A stretch of 64,000 bases of DNA from JARBAU01 sp040414675 (GCA_040414675.1 JBEDUN010000061.1:5320-69319), one strand, 5' to 3'. Shown: positions 9,094-18,514, counted from the first letter of the stretch. Program-made: numbers and translations. Notes: generated from the sequence alone by a model not told the origin.

Positions 9094-9405
9094 TCAATAT
9101 TTCCAATCGGTAGTTATTCCGTTCCACCACGAGCGATATGGCTTTGCATCCTTATGTATTTCGTCTCTAAGCCTACATTCTATTGAATAAAACATGTTCT
9201 CCATTGAATCTATGCCACCATCACTAAATAGATCCTTTCCGATTTCTTCGGCTCGATTTCTTTTGCTCTCAAAATCAGCAGCATGTGGATTTTGAATACA
9301 GTAGACAAGAGTATCAAATAGTTCTTCTTCCAGATAAGCATCCAAATTAGAGACCTTTTTCAGCTGCAATATACCTTCTTCTGATATATATAAAAATCTC
9401 AGCAT
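9094..9405 (-). CDS. Conserved-looking acidic small protein (103 aa)
   Basis: I do not recognise the family. The protein is 103 residues, soluble and mostly helical, with acidic and aromatic stretches (SNLDAYLEEELFDTLVY, NRAEEIGKDLFSDGG, SWWNGITTDWKY) and one paired Cys region. It starts at an ATG 7 bp after the stop of the 55-aa frame at 9412-9579, so the two are probably co-transcribed. The opposite-strand frame at 8969-9190 is low quality and is taken as a shadow. Confidence 0.6.
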   Translation of the reverse strand: MLRFLYISEEGILQLKKVSNLDAYLEEELFDTLVYCIQNPHAADFESKRNRAEEIGKDLFSDGGIDSMENMFYSIECRLRDEIHKDAKPYRSWWNGITTDWKY

Positions 9406-9411
9406 TGCTTT

Positions 9412-9579
9412 TCAACAGGAGCCAAACTGGTTTACTCCAAACTGTTCTATAATTATTTCCCATAACTTGGCAACAAAAACACCGGTAGGCTTGGTAGAAT
9501 CCGACGATATTGAAGAGCATAGACTGTTTCTTGTGTTCAAGTCATTGACAATCTGAGGTAGTTCAACTGACTGATTCAT
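9412..9579 (-). CDS. Small protein (55 aa) upstream of the 103-aa gene
   Basis: ATG 9579 to TGA 9412 encodes 55 residues, beginning MNQSVELPQIVNDL and ending with GVFVAKLWEIIIEQFGVNQ. The C-terminal half looks like an amphipathic helix. Its stop is 7 bp before the start of the 103-aa protein, which suggests one mRNA and perhaps joint function. No family is recognised. Confidence 0.45.
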   Translation of the reverse strand: MNQSVELPQIVNDLNTRNSLCSSISSDSTKPTGVFVAKLWEIIIEQFGVNQFGSC

Positions 9580-10133
9580 TCTATTGAAATAAAAGCATCA
9601 CTCTTAGTTCCAATTGCATTAATCGTGCATATTAAGGCAGATATGTTAATGCCATCTAGCTTGATAATATATACAAATATTGGTCCAGATAAGGATGACA
9701 TGAGCTGAATATACAATTAAGCTATCCTCTTGTACCTATTCTATCTACATAAAGCTAGAAACTGGAGAAAAGAATCCAAAATTTACCAAAATAGCAGTCT
9801 CAATTGAACAAGAGCAAATCCTCGAAGCCAATTGCCTTAGGTGAGTTCTTACAAGGATTACACTTCGAAAGTCACATGTAAAAGTTCTTGACGTTTTTTC
9901 AGCTAAAATTAGCTAGCTATCTTTTTTAGACAACAAACTGACTCTAGTAATTTTGATTTCCATTATAATTCTAATCTCTTATGGATCTCAAGGTTGTGTT
10001 TTTCTTTTAATAGAGAAATTTGAACCTAGTAACTCAACAATTGACATACTCGCATAATGCATGCCTCCATCTTGGAAAAAATATCATTTATTGTGGTACA
10101 ACTACAAATTTTTCTACAGCTGAACAATATTTT
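9580..10133. other. Intergenic stretch without a recognised gene
   Basis: About 550 bp of AT-rich DNA between two minus-strand genes. I see no supported gene, repeat or RNA. Confidence 0.5.
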
Positions 10134-11023
10134 TCAAGAGGCAACATCCTGCTCTTTTCTGCTCCGTTTTGACGCATATATATCGTGTATATACTTGTTC
10201 ATGTCAAAAGGAGTACAACGTCTACGTTCTCTCATGATACTTATAACATCTGAATACAGACCTAAGTGTTGTCGAAAGTCTAGCATCAAGTCAGATAATT
10301 CTTCAGGATCTGTATGTACATTCAATTTCTTGTTAGCAATATCTACCTGCTCTGAAGGAATCATCTGTTCATACTTCATTTTGTGTAATTCATGCCCCTT
10401 ATCAACTATCTCGATTTCCAAGTCATCTCTCTCCTTTGTTATCATTTCCAATTCCTTTTTTGTTGCTGCAAGCTTTTCTGCTACAGGCCTATTTTTCTCA
10501 TAATCTGAAAGAATATCTATGGTTACTTCCTTTTCTTTTAGCAAATCTTCTTTCTCTGACTCTAAATTGGCTACCTTCCCTATGATTCCTAATAGCTCCT
10601 CTTTTTTCTGTGAGATATATTCAGGAAGATTATCAATAGGCACATTCAAATTATTTGAAATATTTGAGATCTTGAATATAAGATTAATAAATTCACCGAC
10701 ATCCAGATTACGCTTAAAGCAATGAATCTCAAGTTTTTCAGTAAATGATTCGACCTGTTCTTCGTTCAAGCTTTTGCCTTCCAATATCCTTTTTAGTCTG
10801 ATTGAATAAGCTACGAAGTTTAAATTCATACCTTCATTTTTAGTAATTACGGCAACTTCTCTTAATAGATCAAAATCTGGATCGTTTTGTCGCATTCATT
10901 AATTATAGAGCTCGCTGTCCCTGCTCCAATATCTACTTCGCTTGCGATTTGATTTCTGGGAAGGCCTTTAAGCCACAGCCTAACGACTTCCTTTTTTATT
11001 GAAGGAGGAGTTCTGGTACCCAA
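10134..11023 (-). pseudogene. HTH/coiled-coil DNA-binding protein with one frameshift
   Basis: From the TTG at 11023 one frame encodes an N-terminal helix-turn-helix: TRTPPSIKKEVVRLWLKGLP, then RNQIASEVDIGAGTASSIIN, then E. It runs out of frame near 10896. One base away the second frame continues NDPDFDLLREVAVITKNEG, a central conserved helical region (LNEEQVESFTEKLEIHCFKR, then LDVGEF), and a long coiled coil (about residues 115-175 of the second frame) with a basic C-terminus. This order is that of a regulator family expanded in soil Nitrososphaerales. Adding one base restores a protein of about 295 residues. As written, only a 253-residue HTH-less product could start, at 10895. A TATA box sits at 11053-11062 and the TGAC array at 11126-11224 lies just upstream. 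The frameshift may be real or a sequence error. Confidence 0.7.
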
Positions 11024-11052
11024 TTTATCTCAGCTAATTTAGATGATTTCGG

Positions 11053-11062
11053 CTTATAAAAG
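11053..11062 (-). promoter_or_regulatory. TATA box for the HTH/coiled-coil gene
   Basis: CTTTTATAAG on the minus strand, centred about 35 bp before the TTG at 11023, which predicts a leader of roughly 9 nt. The TGAC array begins about 65 bp further upstream. Confidence 0.45.
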
Positions 11063-11125
11063 ATTGAAAAAAAATATGCTAAAACTGAACTAGGGAAACC
11101 AATTCTATAAGGTGTATACTCCAAA

Positions 11126-11224
11126 TGACCATGGTTTGACTGAGGTTTGACCGTCGTTTGACTGTGATCTGACACTTATCTGACTTTGGTTTGACTAAAC
11201 TTTGACTATAAACTGACCATACCA
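11126..11224. repeat. Nine-unit TGAC array with exact 11-bp spacing
   Basis: TGAC occurs at 11126, 11137, 11148, 11159, 11170, 11181, 11192, 11203 and 11214, each exactly 11 bp from the last. Units are TGACCATGGTT, TGACTGAGGTT, TGACCGTCGTT, TGACTGTGATC, TGACACTTATC, TGACTTTGGTT, TGACTAAACTT, TGACTATAAAC and TGACCATACCA, so the conserved core is (G)TTTGAC and the other positions vary. The period is close to one helical turn, which would place all cores on one face of the DNA. Eleven is not a multiple of three and the frames contain stops, so it is not coding. It lies between the divergent HTH/coiled-coil gene (103 bp away) and the SDR gene (180 bp away). A tandem operator is the simplest reading. 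Confidence 0.9.
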
Positions 11225-11403
11225 TTTTCAGAATTACATGGATATTCAGATTATTGTCTATTGGGAGTATGATGAGTCGAGGGAGCTTTTTTATCTTGCT
11301 ATCACTAAAGATACAAATGCCGTCCAGTTTAGCTCAATCTAGCTCACAATAATAAAGAATGGTTACAATATAAATGAGGGTCTTATTACACTAGAACGAA
11401 AAT

Positions 11404-12372
11404 TTGGTACTAGAAAATCAAAAGGTCGCTGTTGTCACAGGTAGCTCATCTGGTATTGGACTAGAGACGATTCTCTTACTAGCACGTAACGGAATTTGCA
11501 CCTACGCGACGATAAGGGATTTGAATAAGGCTAATTTGATTAAAAAGATGACTGAAAAGGAAGGTATTCCCCTTAAATTCGTCGATATGAACGTGAATGA
11601 AGACGATTCCGTAATAAGAGCTCTTGAAAAAATACTTGATGAAAGCAAAAGAATTGATTTTTTGATCAATAACGCTGGTTTCGGCCTATTTGGTGCTCTA
11701 GAAGATCTATCAATTGAGAATATAAAAAAACAATTTGAGACAAATTTCTTCGGTGCCGTTAGAACAATCCAGCAAGTGCTTCCCAGAATGAGAATTCAAA
11801 AGAACGGAATCATAGTAAATATCTCCTCCTTGGCCGGTTATGTCGGTTTCCCAACACAATCTGCATATGCTAGTACAAAGTTTGCTTTGGAGGGATTATG
11901 TGAATCTTTGGCTTACGAGGTGGAGCCGTACGGAATAAAAGTAGTTCTCGTTGAACCTGGCATAATTAAGACCAAATTTGTAGAGAACATGATGATCCCA
12001 GTTAATACTCGATTGATTTCATCTTCGCTTTTGATAAATTCAGATAGCTCGTCATCTGCAGAGATCCCCTCAACAAGCACTACAAATTCAAACAGTTCTG
12101 ACGATAATAAATCTCCGAGAGAGATTACCGAGTATGCCGATGTAGTCAAACGATTTCTATCTCATTACTATTACGGCGTGAGAAATGGACCAGATCCTAA
12201 ACAAGTTGCGGAAGTGATATTTGAGAGCATTAAGAGATCAGCTGCCCCAACTAACAGAGGGAATTTCTTTAGATATCCAGTAGGCCAAGATGCAAAATTC
12301 TATTTGGAAGCAAAGAAGAAAATGAATGACTCTGAGCTACATTCTTTGGTGGCCCAAAGGACTCTCTCATAA
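11404..12372 (+). CDS. SDR-family oxidoreductase
   Basis: A 322-residue classical-type short-chain dehydrogenase that uses NAD(P)H. The Rossmann motif TGSSSGIG is at residues about 12-19, NNAGFG at about 90-95, the catalytic Ser in NISSLAG and the YASTK pair (Tyr and Lys) follow, and VEPGIIKTKF closes the cofactor region. A Ser/Thr/Asn-rich insert (about residues 215-240) and a C-terminal part with YYYGVRNGPDPKQVAEVI resemble SDRs of the retinol-dehydrogenase/DHRS kind. The substrate is unknown. The TTG start at 11404 sits 33 bp after a TATA box (AATATAAAT, 11367-11375). The TGAC array upstream may regulate it. Confidence 0.85.
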   Translation: MVLENQKVAVVTGSSSGIGLETILLLARNGICTYATIRDLNKANLIKKMTEKEGIPLKFVDMNVNEDDSVIRALEKILDESKRIDFLINNAGFGLFGALEDLSIENIKKQFETNFFGAVRTIQQVLPRMRIQKNGIIVNISSLAGYVGFPTQSAYASTKFALEGLCESLAYEVEPYGIKVVLVEPGIIKTKFVENMMIPVNTRLISSSLLINSDSSSSAEIPSTSTTNSNSSDDNKSPREITEYADVVKRFLSHYYYGVRNGPDPKQVAEVIFESIKRSAAPTNRGNFFRYPVGQDAKFYLEAKKKMNDSELHSLVAQRTLS

Positions 12373-12808
12373 CATACATAACGAAGCAGGATCAGACCTG
12401 AACTATTGCCGATGATGATAAATCTATTAGACGAGTTGAGATTCTGTCTAGTAGATAATCGATCCTAATAGGTGAAGTGAATTCTACAACAAATAAACAT
12501 AATCGTAATTAATTAAAAGAGAATTAGTCGGTACCTAATGTTTCCAAAATTGAATATATTGTCTTATGACGTACTCTTGTGATACTTTAATAAATATTCT
12601 GACAATATTATTGTCGCAATAATATGACACATTATTATACGAAGTCATAAGTTACTTTCTACGTAAATACTATCTGAACAGAACGTAGGGCTTAAAGATT
12701 CATGTCTAGAATCTGCATTACATAGTAGTGACTCCAAATATTAACAACATAGTAGGTAGTTAGATATAATTTTAATACATCTTACCATTAACAAATAACA
12801 GCACACAT
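12373..12808. other. Intergenic region with a perfect inverted repeat at 12605-12625
   Basis: No gene is seen. ATATTATTG and CAATAATAT form a perfect 9-bp inverted repeat around TCG at 12605-12625, inside an AT-rich tract about 180 bp before the PH-domain gene. It could be an operator or chance in such AT-rich DNA. A TATA-like TTTTAATA lies near 12770 for the next gene. Confidence 0.4.
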
Positions 12809-13456
12809 ATGCCATTGGGATTTGGCAGCGGTAAGAAAAAAAATGCCAATTTATTCACTACAAGTATAAAGAATAGAGAAGAACTTGCAGAGATAACCAA
12901 GATTGCCGGGATGCTAAATTCTGATGAAACAATCCTACTGGTTGCAAAACAATCCAGAATAAAGCCTGGAGGATCTTACATGACACCTAATATAATATAC
13001 GCTACGGATAGAAGAATCATCATAAGAGATCCATATCTTCTGGGACTTAAGGAAAAGATAGTGGATATTCCATACGATATTATTACTAGTGTCAAACTTG
13101 AGAAGAACATTTTGTCATCTACGATTAGATTCAAAGCACCAGGTCTAGTCAGTTCTACTCGACTAGGGATGATGAAAGAGATTATTGATGGACAGGACGA
13201 TGAAGAAGGTGGAAAAATAGAATCAATTTCAAAGAAAAAAGCTGAGGATCTGATTGAAATAATAAGATCTGGAATGCAAAGAAGTAAAAAAGTTCATACC
13301 CCCACTATACCACTCATTAAAGAGGAATCGTCAAACCGCAGTTTGATATCATCGATAGCTGATGAGTTAGCTAAACTTGGGAAGTTAAGGGACCAAGGAG
13401 TAATTTCAGAAGAAGAATTTGTACAGATGAAGAACAACCTAATAAAAAAAATGTGA
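12809..13456 (+). CDS. PH-like domain protein with C-terminal SHOCT motif
   Basis: A 215-residue soluble protein. Residues about 35-125 fit a bacterial-type PH (bPH) domain: ETILLVAKQSRIKPGG, IIYATDRRIIIRDPYLLG, IPYDIITSVKLEKN and SSTIRFKAPG. The last 30 residues (LAKLGKLRDQGVISEEEFVQ followed by MKNNLIKKM) are a textbook SHOCT motif, thought to mediate oligomerisation. Its role is unknown; proteins of this build are often linked to membrane stress or folding. Start ATG 12809 is well placed relative to a TATA-like box about 35 bp upstream. Confidence 0.8.
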   Translation: MPLGFGSGKKKNANLFTTSIKNREELAEITKIAGMLNSDETILLVAKQSRIKPGGSYMTPNIIYATDRRIIIRDPYLLGLKEKIVDIPYDIITSVKLEKNILSSTIRFKAPGLVSSTRLGMMKEIIDGQDDEEGGKIESISKKKAEDLIEIIRSGMQRSKKVHTPTIPLIKEESSNRSLISSIADELAKLGKLRDQGVISEEEFVQMKNNLIKKM

Positions 13457-13761
13457 TGATGATCATCATAAATTGATATGATGAAAATACAATCTTATCA
13501 TGATACATACATGCCACATTAGGACTTGTATCATAATCTAACCTGACTTATCATTCCTGGTGATATGCTTTCTTGAGTTTTTGTATAACCAAATAGATTC
13601 TTGGGCAGCAAATCAAATTTTATCAAATGTGGGTATATGTGAAATAGAAAGGGTTCTATTCAATTACACCAATCATAAGGTGTGAGAAGATAATGAGAAA
13701 ATGAAACGTCAAGGTCAGCGCACTATTCTAGTTATTACCAATTTAGATATGACATACATAT

Positions 13762-14658
13762 TTAGCCCGCCGATGCAAATGCTCCACTACCACCTGCTGA
13801 TGCAAATGCACCACTGCTGCCGGATTCCACGGAAATTCCTTCATCATCATTGTTATCATTATCAAAATCATCGTGATAATTATGTGAATGGTAATTGTGT
13901 TCATAATCCCCATACTCATTATTCGATGAGATAACAATTGTGCTACTTCCTTCATTGTCATCATTATGATTGCTACCATATTTGTTACTATTGTGGTAAT
14001 CATCATAATTATTGGTCCCAACATTCTTATCACCATTGTCATGATTAGAAGATGATTTATGTGAGTCATGGGAATCACTCGTTCCGAAGTAGTATTCATT
14101 ATTAGTCTTGTGATGATGATCGCTACTACTGCTCGTCTGGTGATAATTATCTTTACTATTGATACCATTATAATCCTCGTTACCCGAAGAAGATTCGTGT
14201 TGTACATGTTCGCTATTATCAATGCTTTTAGTAGAATCCCCTGAGGTTGCAGCAGGTGTGATAGGTTGATAGTTTGTAGACGTTATAGGTTGAATCAAAC
14301 TGGTTGGAATAGGTTTAATCGCATCTGTTGCAGATATTGGATAACTGTTTATCTGTTCACTATTGTTATTGTTCGTATAGTAAGAGGTAGAAGGAGTGAT
14401 AGGTTGATAATGTGGCTTTAAGGTGGGTTCTAACACACTAGAAGCCAAGTTAGTTCGGTTATCTAGAATTACGGCCGGCTTTATAGCTTGTGGACCTCCC
14501 TTATAATTAGGCAGCACAGGGTTTTGCTGGGCGAAGGCTAAACTGTGGAAACCTGGGATATTAAAAGGTGTATTTAACGAGAAGCTAAGAGATATCGAAG
14601 AGATTAGTGTTAAAACAATGATGAAGAGTTTTAGATCGGTATTGTAATTTGGATACAT
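13762..14658 (-). CDS. Secreted His/Asp/Asn/Ser-rich low-complexity protein
   Basis: A 298-residue exported protein. A signal peptide ends around the FAQQN of residues 41-46. Next comes a Pro/Thr/Ser region in which YQPITPS/YQPITPA and QPITS recur (about residues 80-140), then a hydrophilic stretch (about 140-275) dominated by His, Asp, Asn, Ser and Tyr with runs such as SSSSDHHHK and DNDNNDDEG. It ends with a duplicated SGAFASAGG motif. The His/Asp content would suit binding of divalent metals or a surface matrix role, but that is inference. No catalytic domain is visible. The opposite and shifted frames over this DNA are shadows of the repeats. Confidence 0.65.
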   Translation of the reverse strand: MYPNYNTDLKLFIIVLTLISSISLSFSLNTPFNIPGFHSLAFAQQNPVLPNYKGGPQAIKPAVILDNRTNLASSVLEPTLKPHYQPITPSTSYYTNNNNSEQINSYPISATDAIKPIPTSLIQPITSTNYQPITPAATSGDSTKSIDNSEHVQHESSSGNEDYNGINSKDNYHQTSSSSDHHHKTNNEYYFGTSDSHDSHKSSSNHDNGDKNVGTNNYDDYHNSNKYGSNHNDDNEGSSTIVISSNNEYGDYEHNYHSHNYHDDFDNDNNDDEGISVESGSSGAFASAGGSGAFASAG

Positions 14659-15290
14659 ACAATATTATACTAGAATCTGTAGCTACTCAAGAGTATAAAA
14701 ATAATCAGTACCTAGAATCTGGTAGAAGGATCCAGCTATGTAGATTGCATGATGAGATTAAGTCAGAGGCCAGACATTCAAATACCATATCAGGAAGTGA
14801 ATTATGACTAAAAGAGGCACAAGTGAGTCTGCTCAAAAACATGATGTTAGAATGGTTGAAGTCAATTTGAGATATGTAGTTTATACTTGCTAGGAATGTG
14901 GATGATAAAAGATTAAGAAACAGACTGACCGATTATCAAATGAGGTTATAGGGCAATCTAGTCTGTTGATGTATTCTTCCAACCAACTGGATTGAAGAAA
15001 TGGGTGAGACTTTTCAGAAGATGAGCTTAAGAAACCCCCATTACAAAAACCGTAGGTAAGACGGTATGTACATCATATGGAAAAAGCAGCATTTGGTCAA
15101 CTAGCCTAACTTGGCCAGCCTATCAAACTAGACGATAAAAAATATACTAAACTGAACATTCTGCAAAAAATGAAGATGGATTCTTATAATAGATCTACTG
15201 CATATTATTCTCAATAAAATAAACCTAGGAGCAGAAATTTTTATTTCTTTTAAAATTCTTATGTTCCTTTATTTTCTTATATCCTATCAT
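14659..15290. other. Intergenic region with a possible decayed zinc-ribbon frame
   Basis: At 14804 an ATG opens MTKRGTSESAQKHDVRMVEV and reaches RYVVYTC, stop, ECG, stop, which looks like a zinc-ribbon protein cut by nonsense codons. It cannot be followed further with confidence. Nothing else is supported in this stretch. Confidence 0.3.
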
Positions 15291-15491
15291 ATGAATTTAA
15301 GATCTTGGGAATATTTGTGGAAAGCACTTGCAACGATCGGCCTTGCAAATATTGTTATCTTTTTAATGATCATATTTTTCACTAACATGCCACATTCATC
15401 TTATCTAATTTGGGTTTTTACAGGAATAGAATCTGCTTGTTATATTGGTGTTGTACTTGTTCGTCGTCATATCGTCAAACTTCTGCGCTAA
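15291..15491 (+). CDS. Small two-helix membrane protein
   Basis: A 66-residue protein (from the ATG at 15291; a start ten codons upstream at 15261 is possible). It has two likely membrane helices (ATIGLANIVIFLMIIFF and YLIWVFTGIESACYIGVVLV) and a basic end (RRHIVKLLR). Function unknown. A TATA-like TTTTAAAAT lies 38 bp upstream of 15291. Confidence 0.5.
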   Translation: MNLRSWEYLWKALATIGLANIVIFLMIIFFTNMPHSSYLIWVFTGIESACYIGVVLVRRHIVKLLR

Positions 15492-16287
15492 TTTGAAAGT
15501 GAGCTACACATGGTAATGAAATTATAAGTCTATGATATAAAACAAGTTATAGCGATACTATAGATACAGAGATAGACAGATGCGTGTTTGCATCTGATTT
15601 CTATAGCATATACAGATTACATCTAGGTTGCCTGGGGATCAAGATTTAGTGTTTTGCCAAATTAATTTATGAATTAAAGCTTAGTATTATTTTTAGTAGG
15701 GGCATTTGGAACACCTAATTACTGATAGATAGAGCTTGTCGCAAATACTATTGTAATTGCATTCTGTGCCCTACATAAGAAGGCTGTCATATGAGCCTTG
15801 CTTGAATAGCTGAATAACATCAAAACTTTAAAATAAGGATCAAGTTTGCAATGTCGAATACTAAGCCGATTCTCAGCAGCCAATAGATCACACAACATAC
15901 AAATATTATGCTTAACCTTGAAAATAAGAGTCCAAAAACTACCAATAATTCATAGTATATTTCCATTGCTTAGAGGTTTCAAACAATAACAGAGATATTG
16001 CTTATTTCAAACCAGCGCTCCAAGTTTATTATAGATCAAATCGTCGAGTAGAATATACTATTCCTATTCCTCATAAGATATGTACTACTATATCAATTAT
16101 AATTCATATTATTAAGAAACCACTAAATAGTAACGTTGATGGAACTAAATTTGTACTACTAAAATTTAGATCGATTACAACAATATGAATCTTTTTTAAT
16201 ATTCGTGATTTGTATATTTCTACTTTTTTATCTTTGTTTTTGGTAAGAACGAACTTTCTTCTTTAGATTCTTCGTAATAAACATAAG
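15492..16287. other. Intergenic stretch without a recognised gene
   Basis: About 800 bp of AT-rich DNA with stops in all frames. I see no gene, RNA or repeat here. Confidence 0.5.
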
Positions 16288-16587
16288 TTACGTTATATGC
16301 TCCATTATCCACTCTTTAAACTTTGTAATCGCAAATTCTTCCGCTTGTTTTATAAAAGTTGAGTCTTTAATCTTCCATTGATCTTGAGGAATTGAATCAA
16401 AAAACTCTTGCATGCACAAAGTAAATCTAAAGCGTAAATTCCTTGGATTCTCAATCATTCCATATCTACTCAATATATTGGCAATCTTTGCAAATGCAAC
16501 GTCATAATCTCTTTTATAGGAGGGCATTTCAAAGACCTTGTACAATATGGATATTATCTCATTCAAGTCGCCACGTATGTCAATCAT
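16288..16587 (-). CDS. Hypothetical small helical protein (99 aa)
   Basis: Not recognised. It is a 99-residue soluble protein, helical and amphipathic throughout (DLNEIISILYKVFEMPSYKR, AFAKIANILSRYGM, FIKQAEEFAITKFKEWIM). Composition fits a real gene. It is divergent from the gene starting at 16691. Confidence 0.55.
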   Translation of the reverse strand: MIDIRGDLNEIISILYKVFEMPSYKRDYDVAFAKIANILSRYGMIENPRNLRFRFTLCMQEFFDSIPQDQWKIKDSTFIKQAEEFAITKFKEWIMEHIT

Positions 16588-16690
16588 GTGTTATATGTTC
16601 TCGTATCCAAACCAGAATTAACATAATAGCTCAATGAGCCAGATATCTACATTACGGTAGAGCTTATTTACTGATACATTGCTATATATA

Positions 16691-16993
16691 ATGAGGCATA
16701 ATAATATGGGAGCAGTATTTAGACCTAAGGATTTACCTTCGAGTTGGAGAAAAATAGCTCGAGGGTCTATAAAGGATCTTTCTCCTGATACTAAAGACAA
16801 TGTCTTAAAAATAATAGAGTCTTGGGAGGGCGACGAATCAGAAGCAAAACTTGAAAAATTGCTAGGTCATGATAGAGCAGAGGACTTGATGAAGAAGATT
16901 GCTCGAGAAACAACAAAAAGCAAAGACACACTAACTCCTGACCAAAGAAATCAAGTAGTAGACATGTTCAGAGATTCTTTGACATTTGACTAA
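16691..16993 (+). CDS. Hypothetical charged small protein (about 100 aa)
   Basis: Not recognised. A soluble, strongly charged helical protein: RPKDLPSSWRKIARGSIKDL, KDNVLKIIESWEGDESEAKL, LMKKIARETTKSKD. Two ATGs are possible, 16691 and 16706; TATA-like TATATATA at 16683-16690 and CTTATTTAC near 16662 do not decide between them. A TTG at 16679 would lie within the promoter. Confidence 0.6.
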   Translation: MRHNNMGAVFRPKDLPSSWRKIARGSIKDLSPDTKDNVLKIIESWEGDESEAKLEKLLGHDRAEDLMKKIARETTKSKDTLTPDQRNQVVDMFRDSLTFD

Positions 16994-17196
16994 GCATTCG
17001 ATCCAAACATGAAAAGCAGTAGACTAGTGTGTTTCAATTTTTCACGGTTATATAACAGGAGCCTTCCAATTTACACAGATCAATAAAAATTGCTAACACG
17101 AATACTAATGATAGTTCGAGTTTTGGAAAACTTGATGAATTTCAATTGTATAGAAAAAATCAAACTATGTCGAAATACCAGAAATAGATTTACATC

Positions 17197-17775
17197 TTAT
17201 TTCAGATATTTAATTCTCCTTTTATATTCCACCATAGCCAATACCTTAGTTAGCAACATACCAGCAATGAAACCACCGATATGTGCAGTAAATGCAATTT
17301 GAAGTGCAGTGAATGATCCTATTATAGCAAATACAATTTGAATTAGTAGCCAGTAATAAGCCCTATTGTTTCCAGTAGCAGCTGCTATTCCCAATACACC
17401 AGAGATTGCTCCTGATGCACCTATTAATAGAGTATGACTATTTCCCAAAACGAAAGTTGATATTGCACCATAAAATAGTGCCCCAACGACTCCTGCGGCC
17501 AAATAAATAAAGAGATATCTGATAGATCCAACTGATCTCTCTGCGTAACCACCAAGATATGCCAATGCCAATATGTTAAAGACAAGATGTCCAATATTTT
17601 CATGTATAAACATCGAAGAGAACAATCGTATTAGAACATCAGCAAATAACGTTGACGTTGAAGTTGGCGATAACACTAAATACAGACGATCAGGGACGAA
17701 GCTATAATCGCGTATGATCTGTACTTGTGAATGTGAAATCAACCCAAAAATAAGGATAGTCACATTTAAGATCAC
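17197..17775 (-). CDS. Rhomboid-family intramembrane serine protease
   Basis: A polytopic membrane protease that cleaves transmembrane helices. From the GTG at 17775 (192 residues) it shows HENIGHLVFNILAL (the His and Asn of the oxyanion region, about residues 59-72), GASGAISG with catalytic Ser121, and AHIGGFIAG with catalytic His165, across about six helices. The frame stays open upstream to about 17867 and reads DINLYLQTPFIVINKSSLPV, then VTIALVILN, which looks like the family N-terminus, but it has no ATG, GTG or TTG. Either the true start is non-standard or a small indel hides it. Confidence 0.85.
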   Translation of the reverse strand: MILNVTILIFGLISHSQVQIIRDYSFVPDRLYLVLSPTSTSTLFADVLIRLFSSMFIHENIGHLVFNILALAYLGGYAERSVGSIRYLFIYLAAGVVGALFYGAISTFVLGNSHTLLIGASGAISGVLGIAAATGNNRAYYWLLIQIVFAIIGSFTALQIAFTAHIGGFIAGMLLTKVLAMVEYKRRIKYLK

Positions 17776-18514
17776 AAGTGCGATTGTAACTACAGGTAAG
17801 CTTGATTTGTTTATGACGATGAATGGAGTTTGTAGATATAAATTGATGTCTAATCCACAAACGATATCGTAATATCTTTTCTACTAGCCATCAGACCTTA
17901 TTTTCATTTGTCGTATCATTCTGCATAACAACATGCACATACGGTTGCATTACATCATACTGGAGCTAGATGAATACCATTGGGTGGTCCAGCGTGATCT
18001 TGACAAATGGATCCAAGCTAATCTCTGAATCAAGTTTCAAGAAATCAAAGAAGAGAAGAATCATACTATGCCTTGACCTATACAATGGTATTTGAAAAGG
18101 TGGAAATAGTCCAGTTTATCAAGATGATCTACTCGTTACTCTTGGAAATATAGTAAAGGTACAGATTTCCTAGTATTGGAAGATCAAGATGATAATCTCT
18201 TTAGTAAGGTTCAAGTCAAGCTAAAAACTCAAGTCTCAAACCCTCATTAAATAATTTTCAGTCGAAACCAAGTCATAAAAGTTTTGTGAATGTTTTGGAT
18301 AATTATGTAAAGAAAGTAATGCACCACATTCTAATCGATTTTCTTTATGATTTGGTCAATAACAAAAATTCAATTATTGGTCTGGTATTCACTCATCAGT
18401 GAATCGTAATTCTCCTTACAAACTTGTTTATCGATTCCTATAGATGCACAATCTTAACTACGACATAGCACATTTCGTTAACTCTATTCAATCATAACGC
18501 ACATATCTTTGTCG
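17776..18514. other. Intergenic stretch; part is the likely rhomboid N-terminus
   Basis: 17776-17867 is open in the rhomboid frame (see that gene). The rest has stops in all frames and no recognised element. Confidence 0.4.

Noticed and set aside
8969..9190. Plus-strand frame opposite the 103-aa gene
   Set aside because: Poor composition and overlap with a better minus-strand gene.
11126..11224. CRISPR array or plasmid iterons
   Set aside because: The unit is only 11 bp, there are no spacers of CRISPR size and no cas or rep gene nearby; a phased operator fits better.
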